NCBI GenBank assembly: GCA_903970475.1
Contig: CAJCIQ010000228.1
Coordinates: forward strand, 1 to 47,510
Direction of reading: 5' to 3'
DNA length: 47,510 nucleotides
Source: Beijerinckiaceae bacterium
GTDB taxonomy: Bacteria; Bacteroidota; Bacteroidia; Chitinophagales; Chitinophagaceae
Of the stretch, positions 17,817 through 26,318 are shown in pieces. Numbering within the stretch: position 1 is the first letter of the stretch; the number at the start of each line of letters is the position of its first letter. The notes beneath the pieces are model-generated. The model was not told where the DNA came from and made no database searches. It saw only the letters and a program-made list of their open reading frames with translations. Position numbers and translations under genes: made by a program.

Positions 17817-19115
17817 CTACAATTTTGCTTTGTCTATTTCTCCTACGAGGAACACGCTTCCACAGACCAAAATCAGATCGTCTTTGACCGCATGGGTCAG
17901 GACCGCTTGCAGGGCGGCGTTGACATCGGGGTAAGCTTCTCCGTGAAGACCCTCTGCCAGGGCCTGGGCCTTCAGTTCTTCAGAAGGGAGCGCCCTGGGA
18001 ATAGCAGCTTGCGCAAAATAATATTGGGCATGTCCGGGCAATTGCTGCAAAACGGAAGTAATGTCTTTGTCTTTGACCATACCCAGCACGATGTGGAGGT
18101 GATGGTAGGTGGAGATTTCCAACTGACGGACGATTTGCTTGATGCCATCCTCATTGTGGGCCACGTCGGCGATGATCGTGGGATGTTCGTGGAGTTTTTC
18201 CCAACGGCCATGTAAGCCGGTCAATACCCTGGCCTTCTTCAAGCCTTCTTTGAGGGTGTTTTCTTCTATCTTCCATCCTAACTTCCGGAGCTGATGGACA
18301 GCCTCTATGACTGTGAGGATGTTCTTGGTTTGGTATAAGCCCGGCAGATCGACGGTATAATAATCTTTGATATCGGTGCCGCGCAGGGTGACTTCCACCG
18401 TCATGTCATTACCTTCAAAGGACCAGTTGGTGGCAGATCGTTCCCTGTCGGCAAAGGAGATCTCCGCCTTTTTTTCCCTGGATTTACGAACAAAGATGGG
18501 TCCTGTGGCCTCATGGAATTCTCCCACAACAACGGGGGCGCCTCTTTTGATGATGCCCGCCTTTTCTGTCGCAATCAGCTCCAGGGTATCACCCAATATG
18601 TTCATGTGGTCATAGCCTATGTTGGTAATGATGGAGATGTCCGGTTGAATGACATTGGTAGAGTCCAGGCGACCGCCCAATCCGGTTTCTATCACGGCGA
18701 TGTCCACTTCCTGGTTGGCGAAATAATCGAAGGCCATGGCCACCGTAATTTCAAAAAAGGAGGGATTGAGTTTCTCGATCTGAGGAGCGATATGCGCTGT
18801 AAACTCGACGACAAAATCCTGAGAGATTACTTCTCCGTCCACTTTAATTCTTTCCCTGAAATCATAAAGGTGAGGAGAGGTATACAGGCCTGTCCTATAG
18901 CCGGCAGATTGCAATACGGCTGCCAGCATATGGCTGACCGAACCTTTTCCATTGGTGCCCGCGATGTGAATGGCTTTAAACCTGTGCTCAGGATTATCAA
19001 GGGATTCCAGCAATGCTTCGGTATTGGTGAGGTCTGGTTTGTAGGCTGCCGCTCCGATCCGGCTGTACATGGGCAAGCGGGAAAACAGATAAGTTAAGGT
19101 GTCTGGGTAATTCAT
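17817..19115 (-). CDS. folC: Bifunctional dihydrofolate/folylpolyglutamate synthase
   Basis: Cytoplasmic Mur-ligase-type enzyme that adds glutamate to dihydropteroate and to folates. The P-loop HIAGTNGKGSVSHML (about residues 49-63) and the following TGLYTSPHLYDFRERI are diagnostic, and VIETGLGGRLDSTNV is the second conserved block. The C-terminal domain with HGRWEKL and IADVAHNEDGI (the usual D-x-A-H-N motif) is intact. Length 432 is normal. It starts 6 bp after the tonB stop, an arrangement common in Bacteroidetes, and ends in a long hairpin terminator. Confidence 0.95.
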   Translation of the reverse strand: MNYPDTLTYLFSRLPMYSRIGAAAYKPDLTNTEALLESLDNPEHRFKAIHIAGTNGKGSVSHMLAAVLQSAGYRTGLYTSPHLYDFRERIKVDGEVISQDFVVEFTAHIAPQIEKLNPSFFEITVAMAFDYFANQEVDIAVIETGLGGRLDSTNVIQPDISIITNIGYDHMNILGDTLELIATEKAGIIKRGAPVVVGEFHEATGPIFVRKSREKKAEISFADRERSATNWSFEGNDMTVEVTLRGTDIKDYYTVDLPGLYQTKNILTVIEAVHQLRKLGWKIEENTLKEGLKKARVLTGLHGRWEKLHEHPTIIADVAHNEDGIKQIVRQLEISTYHHLHIVLGMVKDKDITSVLQQLPGHAQYYFAQAAIPRALPSEELKAQALAEGLHGEAYPDVNAALQAVLTHAVKDDLILVCGSVFLVGEIDKAKL

Positions 19116-19121
19116 TTTATA

Positions 19122-19982
19122 CTATTCTCTGACCTTGAAATTGAATTGTATGGTTCCGGTTTGTTCTTCTACGTTTGAAGGATTGAATTTGAGTTTATAA
19201 GCCAGTTCTTTTGCTTTTTCTACAAAATAACTATTGGCGGTGGTAGACCCTTTTTGTTGAAAGGTGGCACTCGTCACGTGTCCACTCCCATCTACTTTCA
19301 AGTCTACCGCTACCCTTTGGTTCTCGTTGAAGTCTCCTTCAAAGGAAGGCATGGTAAAGGATCGCCCTTCCAGGCCCCTTAATATATGAGCGGAACCGGA
19401 ATTTCCCGTCCCCCCATTACCCGTATAATTTTTAGAGTTGGGATTGCCATTGGGATTCCCCTGGTCTCCATGACCACCGGCAATGCCTTCGTTGTCGCTT
19501 TTGTTGAATTGATCCTGATCGTTACCTCCGGTGCCGGTACCACCTTTATAGACGGCTCTGGGTCGGGCAGGGATTGGTTTTGGATTGACGATCGTTTGTT
19601 GAGTGGTCCTACGAGCGGTTTGGCGGATTGCAGGCTGATGGGTATTGATCTTATGCTTATCTGGCTGGTTGATGGCCGTCTCATCCTCCTTGTTGTTGTC
19701 GTCGGTCTGGATGTTTGGTTGGGCGCTGGGGGGACTTTGTTCCCTGGCGGGGTTGGTGATGGGTTTTGCTTCAGGAGCGGGGTCTCCTTGTACCAGGGGT
19801 TGGTTGGCGCCTGACCCCTGATCACTGTTACCCAAATTAACCTCTATACCCAGGTCCGGAGGTGGTGTTACGGGTACCGGGATATCGAATTGGATCAATA
19901 AGAGCAATAATAGGAGCCCATGCCAGATGATGGTCGCTACAAGGGCTTTTGAATTTTTCGATGTATTCTCGGCGGCCGGCAT
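19122..19982 (-). CDS. TonB-like energy transducer
   Basis: Inner-membrane-anchored periplasmic protein of the TonB/TolA type that would transmit energy to outer membrane receptors. A single N-terminal anchor (ALVATIIWHGLLLLLLLIQF) is followed by a long proline-, glutamine-, asparagine- and glycine-rich linker (residues 38-195) and a C-terminal domain from about 205, with VAVDLKVDGSGHVTSATF as the TonB-C-like strand pair. Bacteroidetes usually encode ExbB and ExbD just upstream; here the upstream gene is a lipid kinase, so the motor partners lie elsewhere. Its target receptors are unknown. Confidence 0.8.
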   Translation of the reverse strand: MPAAENTSKNSKALVATIIWHGLLLLLLLIQFDIPVPVTPPPDLGIEVNLGNSDQGSGANQPLVQGDPAPEAKPITNPAREQSPPSAQPNIQTDDNNKEDETAINQPDKHKINTHQPAIRQTARRTTQQTIVNPKPIPARPRAVYKGGTGTGGNDQDQFNKSDNEGIAGGHGDQGNPNGNPNSKNYTGNGGTGNSGSAHILRGLEGRSFTMPSFEGDFNENQRVAVDLKVDGSGHVTSATFQQKGSTTANSYFVEKAKELAYKLKFNPSNVEEQTGTIQFNFKVRE

Positions 19983-19997
19983 AGTGAAATTCTATTA

Positions 19998-20005
19998 CAA
20001 ATATA
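19998..20005 (-). promoter_or_regulatory. Candidate -7 promoter element before the tonB-like gene
   Basis: On the minus strand TATATTTG matches TAnnTTTG, 15 bases before the ATG at 19982 and within the short gap to the lipid kinase gene. It suggests that tonB and folC can be transcribed separately from the kinase. Confidence 0.4.
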
Positions 20006-20017
20006 CCTTAGAGTTGG

Positions 20018-20932
20018 TTACAACGTAAAGGGGCCTGTTAAAATTGCATATTCTTTTGGCTTGGCTGGAGTCATTACCCTCAGGCTGCGGGTAATGATGG
20101 AGGCCTGGATATGATTTACCTTGCCTTTGTATTCTCCGTCTATTTGAAAATGCGCGGGCCGGGTGGTGGAGATGTCTATGTTTTTTACTTTGACTGTTTC
20201 CACTTTCTGGGCGTCTGATTTTCTATTTGGAACGAACAACCTCGGCAAGTCCCACCAACCGACGTCTTTCATCATCACCACTTCAAACAAACCGTCCTGT
20301 AAGGATCCTCCAGGGTTGATCAGGGCTCCTGTACCAAACATGCGGGCATTGGCCAGCATGACCATATATACGCTTCGATTCAGATTAAGGGTTTCATTGA
20401 CCAGGTATATACGAAATCGATTCCGGTTGAGAAAGGTCCGGAAAAAAACATGTGCATACCCCCTCATTCCCCTCAACTTCCTGGTCTGATAGTTTTCTAT
20501 CATCGTGGCGTTCAGGCCCAGGTCAGACAGGTGAATACATAATCCGTATCCGGAGATATGGATGGTATCGATCTGAATACTGTGTTCGCCCAAAGCAACC
20601 TGTAAGGCGTCTTTGGGATGGGCGGGAATACCCAACTCACGGGCCATTCCGTTGGCGGAGCCCATGGGGATAATACCAAGTGCGGTAGGTTGGTGGACCA
20701 GTTGTTCTGCCACCAGCTTTACGGTCCCATCACCGCCCACCACGATCACCTTTGAACAAATCTGGGTTTGGAGTATCTGGCCTAATTGGGTAATGTCGTT
20801 TACACCGTTGGTGGTATACGTCAGATATTGGAATGGTTGAAGGTTCTGTGCCTGGTCCAGGCTGGTCCAAAATAGGCTCTTATCCTTACCACCCGCTACA
20901 GGATTGACGACAAATAGAATTTTTTCCTCCAT
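20018..20932 (-). CDS. Diacylglycerol kinase-family lipid kinase
   Basis: Member of the DAGK catalytic-domain family (DgkB/YegS-like), cytoplasmic or membrane-associated, phosphorylating diacylglycerol or a related lipid. Visible motifs are VVNPVAGG (residues 7-14), the nucleotide-binding VVGGDGTV (about 60-67) and PMGSANGMAREL, the local form of the family's G-T-x-N-D-x-A-R segment. The ATG at 20932 is chosen because the protein then begins MEEKILFVVNP like its relatives; the frame remains open upstream into the divergent gene, but that part is not family-like. It is divergent from a phosphatidate phosphatase gene. Confidence 0.88.
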   Translation of the reverse strand: MEEKILFVVNPVAGGKDKSLFWTSLDQAQNLQPFQYLTYTTNGVNDITQLGQILQTQICSKVIVVGGDGTVKLVAEQLVHQPTALGIIPMGSANGMARELGIPAHPKDALQVALGEHSIQIDTIHISGYGLCIHLSDLGLNATMIENYQTRKLRGMRGYAHVFFRTFLNRNRFRIYLVNETLNLNRSVYMVMLANARMFGTGALINPGGSLQDGLFEVVMMKDVGWWDLPRLFVPNRKSDAQKVETVKVKNIDISTTRPAHFQIDGEYKGKVNHIQASIITRSLRVMTPAKPKEYAILTGPFTL

Positions 20933-21001
20933 ATACTTACCCCGCTGGCTAAACCAATGATTACCTTGAAATCGGCAAAAGTTACTTAATTTAAACGTGC
21001 C

Positions 21002-21982
21002 ATGCGCAAAACACCGCAACCTACCATCGTTGTTTATCCTGGATATGCCAACCATGAAAAAGTGGTAGTATTTGGTCATGTGTTTAAACAAAACCTGAGT
21101 CACTGGTATCCTTATTCAGACAATGTCTTTGCCAACCTGAAGGTGCTCTGGAAATTATTCAATGTAAAAGGGGTGATGGATATAAAGGTTCAGCTCTGTA
21201 AAGGGACGATGGTGCTTGCAGAGGTGTGCACCGACCAAAAAGGGTACTTCCGGTTTGAAGTGAGGCTAGCTCAACCCTTGGGTTTTGGCTGGACTGCCCT
21301 GGATGTGAGACTGGCTCCGGAACTCCCTTACAAGACGCCGGCTGCCCAAGGAAAGGTGCTCAGGCCTGCGTTGAATTCCTATGACATCATCAGCGATATT
21401 GACGATACCCTGTTGATCACCCATTCCAGGAATTTCATTAAGAAGATGCGCTTGCTCATCATGCGCCATCCTAGCCAGAGAATGCCCTTCGATGGGGTGG
21501 TGGATTATTACCAACAGTTGTATCTGCACAATTCTCATAAGGGTTCTTGTTTATTCTGTTATGTCTCCAGCAGCGAGTGGAATTTGTATCCCTTTATAAG
21601 GGCATTTTCCCAAACCCACCACTTGCCCAGGGGGATTTACCTGCTGCGTAGTCTGAATACCCACCTGTTGGATCTGTTTGCCAGGGGGAAGGCTGACCAT
21701 GGGCATAAGTTGAAAAAAATCCAGGAACTACTGACCTTTTATCCTGATCATCGGTTTATCCTGTTGGGAGACGATACCCAAAAGGATCCCGTACTATATA
21801 TGCAGGCGGTTAGAAAGCACAAGGCCCAGATTGCATGCGTCTATATCCGTCATACCCGGAAAAAGCCTTCTAAGGAGGTGGAAGCCATGTTGCAGGAAAT
21901 AGGGAGGTACGGAATTCCTTTTTGTTACTTCCGACATAGCGAAGAAGCGCTCCAGCACTCCCGGCAAATGGGGTTTATGTGA
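21002..21982 (+). CDS. APP1-type phosphatidate phosphatase (DUF2183)
   Basis: Protein with an APP1-like catalytic domain of the HAD superfamily, in yeast a phosphatidate phosphatase producing diacylglycerol. The catalytic motif SDIDDTLL (D-x-D-x-T) lies near residues 135-142; the late motif ILLGDDTQKDP (about 255-265) supplies the Mg-binding aspartates. The N-terminal 120 residues (YPGYANHEKVVVFGHVF) form the usual beta-rich domain of bacterial DUF2183 proteins. No signal peptide. It is divergent from a lipid kinase across 69 bp and overlaps the convergent GH15-like gene by 8 bp. The substrate is inferred from the family. Confidence 0.87.
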   Translation: MRKTPQPTIVVYPGYANHEKVVVFGHVFKQNLSHWYPYSDNVFANLKVLWKLFNVKGVMDIKVQLCKGTMVLAEVCTDQKGYFRFEVRLAQPLGFGWTALDVRLAPELPYKTPAAQGKVLRPALNSYDIISDIDDTLLITHSRNFIKKMRLLIMRHPSQRMPFDGVVDYYQQLYLHNSHKGSCLFCYVSSSEWNLYPFIRAFSQTHHLPRGIYLLRSLNTHLLDLFARGKADHGHKLKKIQELLTFYPDHRFILLGDDTQKDPVLYMQAVRKHKAQIACVYIRHTRKKPSKEVEAMLQEIGRYGIPFCYFRHSEEALQHSRQMGFM

Positions 21983-24299
21983 GCTTTACGGTGAAGTTTT
22001 TATTTTCCCAACGATCTGGGGTTAACCAAAAAAAGGTAAAGGTCAGTTCCTTGGCTGTAGCCAGTTTGGGGCTTAATTCGGCAACGTGCACGCCCAATTG
22101 GGTATCCCTGGTAAGGGTATGTTGTTTGGTGGCCCATTCGTCCTCCGTCCAGTGTATCAGGGCTGATTCGGGAAGTTCTATACGGAGTTTTTTGAGCCGG
22201 GACAGCCTGGCACAGGGAGCCGTGATCCTCCAGATCAGGAAGGGGGCCTGGGGGTTTTTATCCAGGTACCGTTCTTTGGTAAACCGCGGCAGGGTAGCGC
22301 CTTCCCTGATAATATGACAAAGCTGGATGTAGGCGGTATGGGTGAGGGCATGGGGTATGTGGCCATGGATTTCTTCCGGGAAATATCCATTTTCCGCCAG
22401 GGATTCCAGCACCTTTAATCCTTCTTTGGCTTTTTCTACTTGCCCCGCCTGACAGTCAAACATGGCTCTTTCCGCCACCAGCTGAGGCCGTATCTCTTTT
22501 TCCCAGGGGAAACGCTTATAGCATATGCCCAGCGGGGTATCTGTTTTGAGGTATCTGTCAATGACGGCTAAGGTATTTTGGATGCGGGGATCATCAGCAG
22601 TACGTAAACCGAAACGCACCAGGAACAAAGGATCGGCGCTAATGGAGCCAGCCGTGGAAGCGGCGGTCAGATTCTGGCCCAGCAATGCGGGGCCTTCATG
22701 GACATAATAGCCTTCCACCCCCGTTTCTTTAGCCTGGGTCGTTCCCTTTACGTAGTTCCAGTCATCTATGTGTTCGAACAGGTAGTCGGCTGTTTTTCTG
22801 CAATAAGTGGCTATACCTGGTTGCTGACGTTCTTCAGCCATATCGGCTACGGCCAGAAGGGCTGCAATTTCAGCACCTATGGAGTAAACGGATATAGCAC
22901 CGCTTCCATGACCAGGCGGTAATTTCCAGTGTGCAGAAACTTGTGTATCCAGGCCAGGAAGGGGGTGGTCCAACCGATCTATGGGACTGAGTGGCCCGGC
23001 ACTAACCAGATAGGTGCCCGCTTTCCAGATCATAGGCCAGTACCTTTTCATGGCCTCCGGACTTATAAGGAATTTGCGCCTGCATTGATCCAGTAGTAAG
23101 ATGACGTCACTCGTCAGGTCCAACGCGGCCAGGCTTGAGGCAGGAGCGCCGTAGGGATGTACGGCCGATGCCCAGTATCCTTCTGGTTCCTGTATGGACA
23201 TCAGGTAGCAGAGCAGGCGCAAGGTATCCTCCTTGGCTGCCAGGGCCAGGTAAGCGCGGGCGGCCGCTACAGCTATCCTGGGATGCATATAGGCTCCTTG
23301 CTGCTGGGCTCCAGGAACGACCTTGGATTCTCCATACTTCAGTACGGTAGTGCTTCTTTTAAGGAATTTGCCCAGGGTATTGCCCGTAGCAGCAGAAGAT
23401 AGGGAGTGCTGCCATTGTCTCCATGCACCTGCGTATCGTTCTTTGAGGACATCAAAGCCCTCCATGATGCTGCCCCAGGCCTTGGCCCCTGCTTCCTGAA
23501 CGGAGGAGCCCATGGATATGGCTACCCATACATCTGTAGGATTGCCACCTATCTCTGCGGTAAGGACGACATGCCCGGATTCTGCCCTGGGGTAGATTCT
23601 GGTCAGCTTACGGTGAGCTGCCAGGTCCATCCATCCATCAGAAATACCATGGAAGCCCATGGAGCTTTGCTGGATGGGGTGGGAGCAAGCCAGGGCTATT
23701 ACCATTTCTCCCTTCTGGGCAAACAGCATGGGTATGCCCTTGTACTGATCTATCCAGGCCGTATGACCATTGCTATCCCCTCCTATGCAAGGGGTAAACA
23801 GCAGATAATAACGCATGGATTGCCCTTCATCGGTTGGGGACGCCAATCCTTTTGAGGTGGACGGTCCTTCTGCGGTTGCTGGCCCATTTGAGGAGGACGG
23901 TCCCTCTGCGGTCGCCCATTTGAACTGGTTCCTTTGCAGGAGCGTATCCCTTTGGGGATCTGTGATGACTTCTTTATGAAGGGTATATTTTCCCTGGGTG
24001 CAGGTCTGTACCATACGATAAGCAGGTACACCCTCTTCGGGGCAGGTTGTTTCAGGATGGGTATGTATACCTTCTTCGGAAAAAAACGTTTTCCCATCCG
24101 TAACGATCCAATGCAGGTCGGTGGCAGCCAGGTTAAACCCGTCCGGATAACAGATCCGGGATATCCTACCTTCAGTGACGTGAAAATATATGCGGGAAGA
24201 GGATTGAATAGCGGTACCGAGACCCGAAAGGATGGTTTTTGCCCGATGGGGCTCCATTCCCGGCGCACCGGGAGCCAAGTCTTTAGGGTCGTGGTTCAT
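21975..24299 (-). CDS. GH15 glucoamylase-like protein, probably catalytically inactive
   Basis: Full-length homologue of bacterial glucoamylase/glucodextranase (GH15), 774 residues. Residues 9-300 match the N-terminal super-beta-sandwich domain (APGAPGMEPH, then DLHWIVTDGKTFFSEE). Residues 310-665 correspond to the (alpha/alpha)6 barrel and 685-774 to the usual C-terminal domain ending FTFFWLTPDRWENKNF. By recalled family alignment the catalytic acid glutamate (x-M-D-E-T) is Leu395 and the base glutamate of W-A-H-A-E is Ala656; the Y-H-L-V-W-P-R-D block is also missing near residue 335. No signal peptide is seen. A 12-residue repeat occurs at 129-152. It may be a carbohydrate-binding pseudoenzyme. 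Confidence 0.82.
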   Translation of the reverse strand: MNHDPKDLAPGAPGMEPHRAKTILSGLGTAIQSSSRIYFHVTEGRISRICYPDGFNLAATDLHWIVTDGKTFFSEEGIHTHPETTCPEEGVPAYRMVQTCTQGKYTLHKEVITDPQRDTLLQRNQFKWATAEGPSSSNGPATAEGPSTSKGLASPTDEGQSMRYYLLFTPCIGGDSNGHTAWIDQYKGIPMLFAQKGEMVIALACSHPIQQSSMGFHGISDGWMDLAAHRKLTRIYPRAESGHVVLTAEIGGNPTDVWVAISMGSSVQEAGAKAWGSIMEGFDVLKERYAGAWRQWQHSLSSAATGNTLGKFLKRSTTVLKYGESKVVPGAQQQGAYMHPRIAVAAARAYLALAAKEDTLRLLCYLMSIQEPEGYWASAVHPYGAPASSLAALDLTSDVILLLDQCRRKFLISPEAMKRYWPMIWKAGTYLVSAGPLSPIDRLDHPLPGLDTQVSAHWKLPPGHGSGAISVYSIGAEIAALLAVADMAEERQQPGIATYCRKTADYLFEHIDDWNYVKGTTQAKETGVEGYYVHEGPALLGQNLTAASTAGSISADPLFLVRFGLRTADDPRIQNTLAVIDRYLKTDTPLGICYKRFPWEKEIRPQLVAERAMFDCQAGQVEKAKEGLKVLESLAENGYFPEEIHGHIPHALTHTAYIQLCHIIREGATLPRFTKERYLDKNPQAPFLIWRITAPCARLSRLKKLRIELPESALIHWTEDEWATKQHTLTRDTQLGVHVAELSPKLATAKELTFTFFWLTPDRWENKNFTVKLT

Positions 24300-24387
24300 G
24301 TGTAAGTACCGGATTCTTGGATTTCAGCAAGCTAATTTACTACAAAAAGTATTGATTGACAAGTAAAAAGGTCGTTAAGGCGCTAGC

Positions 24388-25686
24388 TTAGTGCGCGAAG
24401 TCCGCCATATAGTTCCCTTTGATCCTTTCCATGGGAGGATTAAAATACCCATAACGGAGGTTAGGAAACTCATCTGCGATAAGTTCTTGTAACTGTTTGA
24501 CGCCCATACATTCACCCGTTTCTGTAACACCGATTTTACCCAGATACCAATCCGGATCTATGTTGAAATTGCGCCATTGGATCATGCTTAGGTCTGTTTC
24601 CCGGATGAGTTTCCTTAAGGCCTCGTATTCCGCTATGCTATCGGTCATGCCAGGGAAAACGAAATAATTGATGGAAGCCCAACCCCCGTAACTGCGGACG
24701 ATTTTCAGTGATTCTACAATGTCATTGAAGTCGTAGTTATTAGGCCGGTAATACGGCATGTAGATCTCTCTCCGGGCGGAGTTGGTAGAAACCCTTATGG
24801 AGTTCAGGCCCGCTTCACAAAGGGCGCGTACGGCCTCTGGTTTGGATCCGTTGGTATTGATGTTGATACTGCCTTTGCCGGTATGCTTGCGTATTTCCAG
24901 GATGGATTCGCGTATGGTTTCCCACATGAGCAAGGGCTCTCCTTCACAGCCCTGTCCGAAGCTGACAATAGGATAAGGGGCCCTCATCAGATGAGGTACG
25001 GTATATTCTACGATCTCTGCCGCCGTAGGCTTAAACGTAAGCCTGTCCTGGGTAGATGGAATCGTCTCTTCCTGGGGTTGAAAGGAAATGCAACCAATAC
25101 AGTTCGCGTTGCAGGCTGGAGAACTGGGTATGGGACATTCCCACCGCCCCATGAAATAATTACGGGCTGCCGGACAGTGATAGGTCAGCGCGCAATTATT
25201 GGCCAGGTGCTGTACCAACCGATTATGTGGATAGGACTCCAGCATAGTCTTAACACCGGATTCCACTTTATGTTGATCAAAACCCTCGTGTTCCTGGCGG
25301 ATATCTGACTCAATGCGGGTGGCTGGAACATAAAACCCATCTTCCAACCAGCCAGCTGCTGTATAACAAAACAAAGGAAGGGTAGGGGCTTCCGGCAGGG
25401 TCTCATAAGCGGCCAGGTAAAATCCGGTATGCGCTGGGGGAATAAAGGCTGCTACGGCCCATCCTTTCTCGCAAAGGCGCATTTCCCCCGTTTTTACATC
25501 TATCCCAATCCCCCTGCGGCCGGGCAATTCATATAAAGAACCACCCTCGGGCAAGGGTATCCATTCTTCACTGGGAATGGGATAGGCATCCCATCCGCTC
25601 CGTCCTACTGCGTATAAAGTGGTGTCTTCGAATATGTTGCCATTTCCATCAGAATACAAAAGGTAAGGTTCACTCGCTGCCTGCAT
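24388..25686 (-). CDS. Radical SAM protein of unknown function
   Basis: Cytoplasmic radical SAM enzyme, 432 residues. The cluster motif is CNANCIGC with C192, C196 and C199, followed by the glycine-rich strand IVSFGQGCEGEPLL and INTNGSKPEAV, as expected for SAM binding. The first about 160 residues form a domain I cannot name, beginning with GNIFEDTTLYAVGRSG. Three further cysteines (C165, C171, C184) precede the cluster and might hold an auxiliary centre. It starts 1 bp after the membrane-protein gene upstream, so translation is probably coupled. Substrate unknown; no peptide precursor gene is evident nearby. Confidence 0.85.
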   Translation of the reverse strand: MQAASEPYLLYSDGNGNIFEDTTLYAVGRSGWDAYPIPSEEWIPLPEGGSLYELPGRRGIGIDVKTGEMRLCEKGWAVAAFIPPAHTGFYLAAYETLPEAPTLPLFCYTAAGWLEDGFYVPATRIESDIRQEHEGFDQHKVESGVKTMLESYPHNRLVQHLANNCALTYHCPAARNYFMGRWECPIPSSPACNANCIGCISFQPQEETIPSTQDRLTFKPTAAEIVEYTVPHLMRAPYPIVSFGQGCEGEPLLMWETIRESILEIRKHTGKGSININTNGSKPEAVRALCEAGLNSIRVSTNSARREIYMPYYRPNNYDFNDIVESLKIVRSYGGWASINYFVFPGMTDSIAEYEALRKLIRETDLSMIQWRNFNIDPDWYLGKIGVTETGECMGVKQLQELIADEFPNLRYGYFNPPMERIKGNYMADFAH

Positions 25687-25687
25687 G

Positions 25688-26317
25688 TCAAGTCGGGGTA
25701 TTTTGTTTGAGCATTGAGCTGCAAAATTCGTTTATTTCTATGATTTCTGAGTCCCGCATGAATTGGCTGACTTCATATTGAATATGGCGGTTGCCCGGAA
25801 ACAGCACCGTAAAGTAATCAGGGCGAAGAATGATACCCTCAATCTGGGACCAGGCATACCAATGTAAACCCCCGGGTCTGGGAATACCCACCCCTTTTGC
25901 AGAAATGCTGACCGTAATGGGTTCAAACAAGGTTCTTTCCGTCCAGGCCATGAAAGCAAAGGCCAGGGACCAGCATATTAAAATTATGCCGTGGATAAAG
26001 GCGGCTCCCTGATAAAAGGCGAACAGGGCCATGGCCATAAACAGCCCTGATTCCACCCAACGGGTACCTTGAGAGGTGGTAGCATAATCCTTTTCAGAAG
26101 AAAACAGGCGCTTCCCTGCCAAGGCAAATAAAACCAACCAGGCACCCACCAGGAACATGGCTGTCCAGTAGGCAATACTGGTAGAATGTAACCCCCTCAA
26201 TATGGAAGCATAATAAAAAAAGAACATACAGGCTGCTAAGAAATGAAGGGGGCCCAGGGTTTTTTTCCTGCGTTCCACGTCTGGAAACATGACGATGACC
26301 CTATATGTTTTCATCAT
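25688..26317 (-). CDS. Predicted membrane protein with cytoplasmic C-terminal domain
   Basis: Unrecognised protein of 209 residues. Four hydrophobic segments are visible at about residues 22-42, 48-67, 88-108 and 110-126, followed by a soluble C-terminal part (residues 130-209) with alternating strands such as ITVSISAKGVGIP and WYAWSQIEGIILRPDYFTVLF, resembling the PH-like domains attached to small bacterial membrane proteins. It sits between an arginase-family gene (1-bp gap) and a radical SAM gene (1-bp gap), so the three are almost certainly co-translated. No function is suggested. Confidence 0.7.
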   Translation of the reverse strand: MMKTYRVIVMFPDVERRKKTLGPLHFLAACMFFFYYASILRGLHSTSIAYWTAMFLVGAWLVLFALAGKRLFSSEKDYATTSQGTRWVESGLFMAMALFAFYQGAAFIHGIILICWSLAFAFMAWTERTLFEPITVSISAKGVGIPRPGGLHWYAWSQIEGIILRPDYFTVLFPGNRHIQYEVSQFMRDSEIIEINEFCSSMLKQNTPT

Positions 26318-26318
26318 A

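Noticed and set aside
20933..21103. 57-residue N-terminal extension of the lipid kinase
   Set aside because: It runs through the divergent promoter region into the APP1 gene, and the family-like protein begins at the ATG at 20932.
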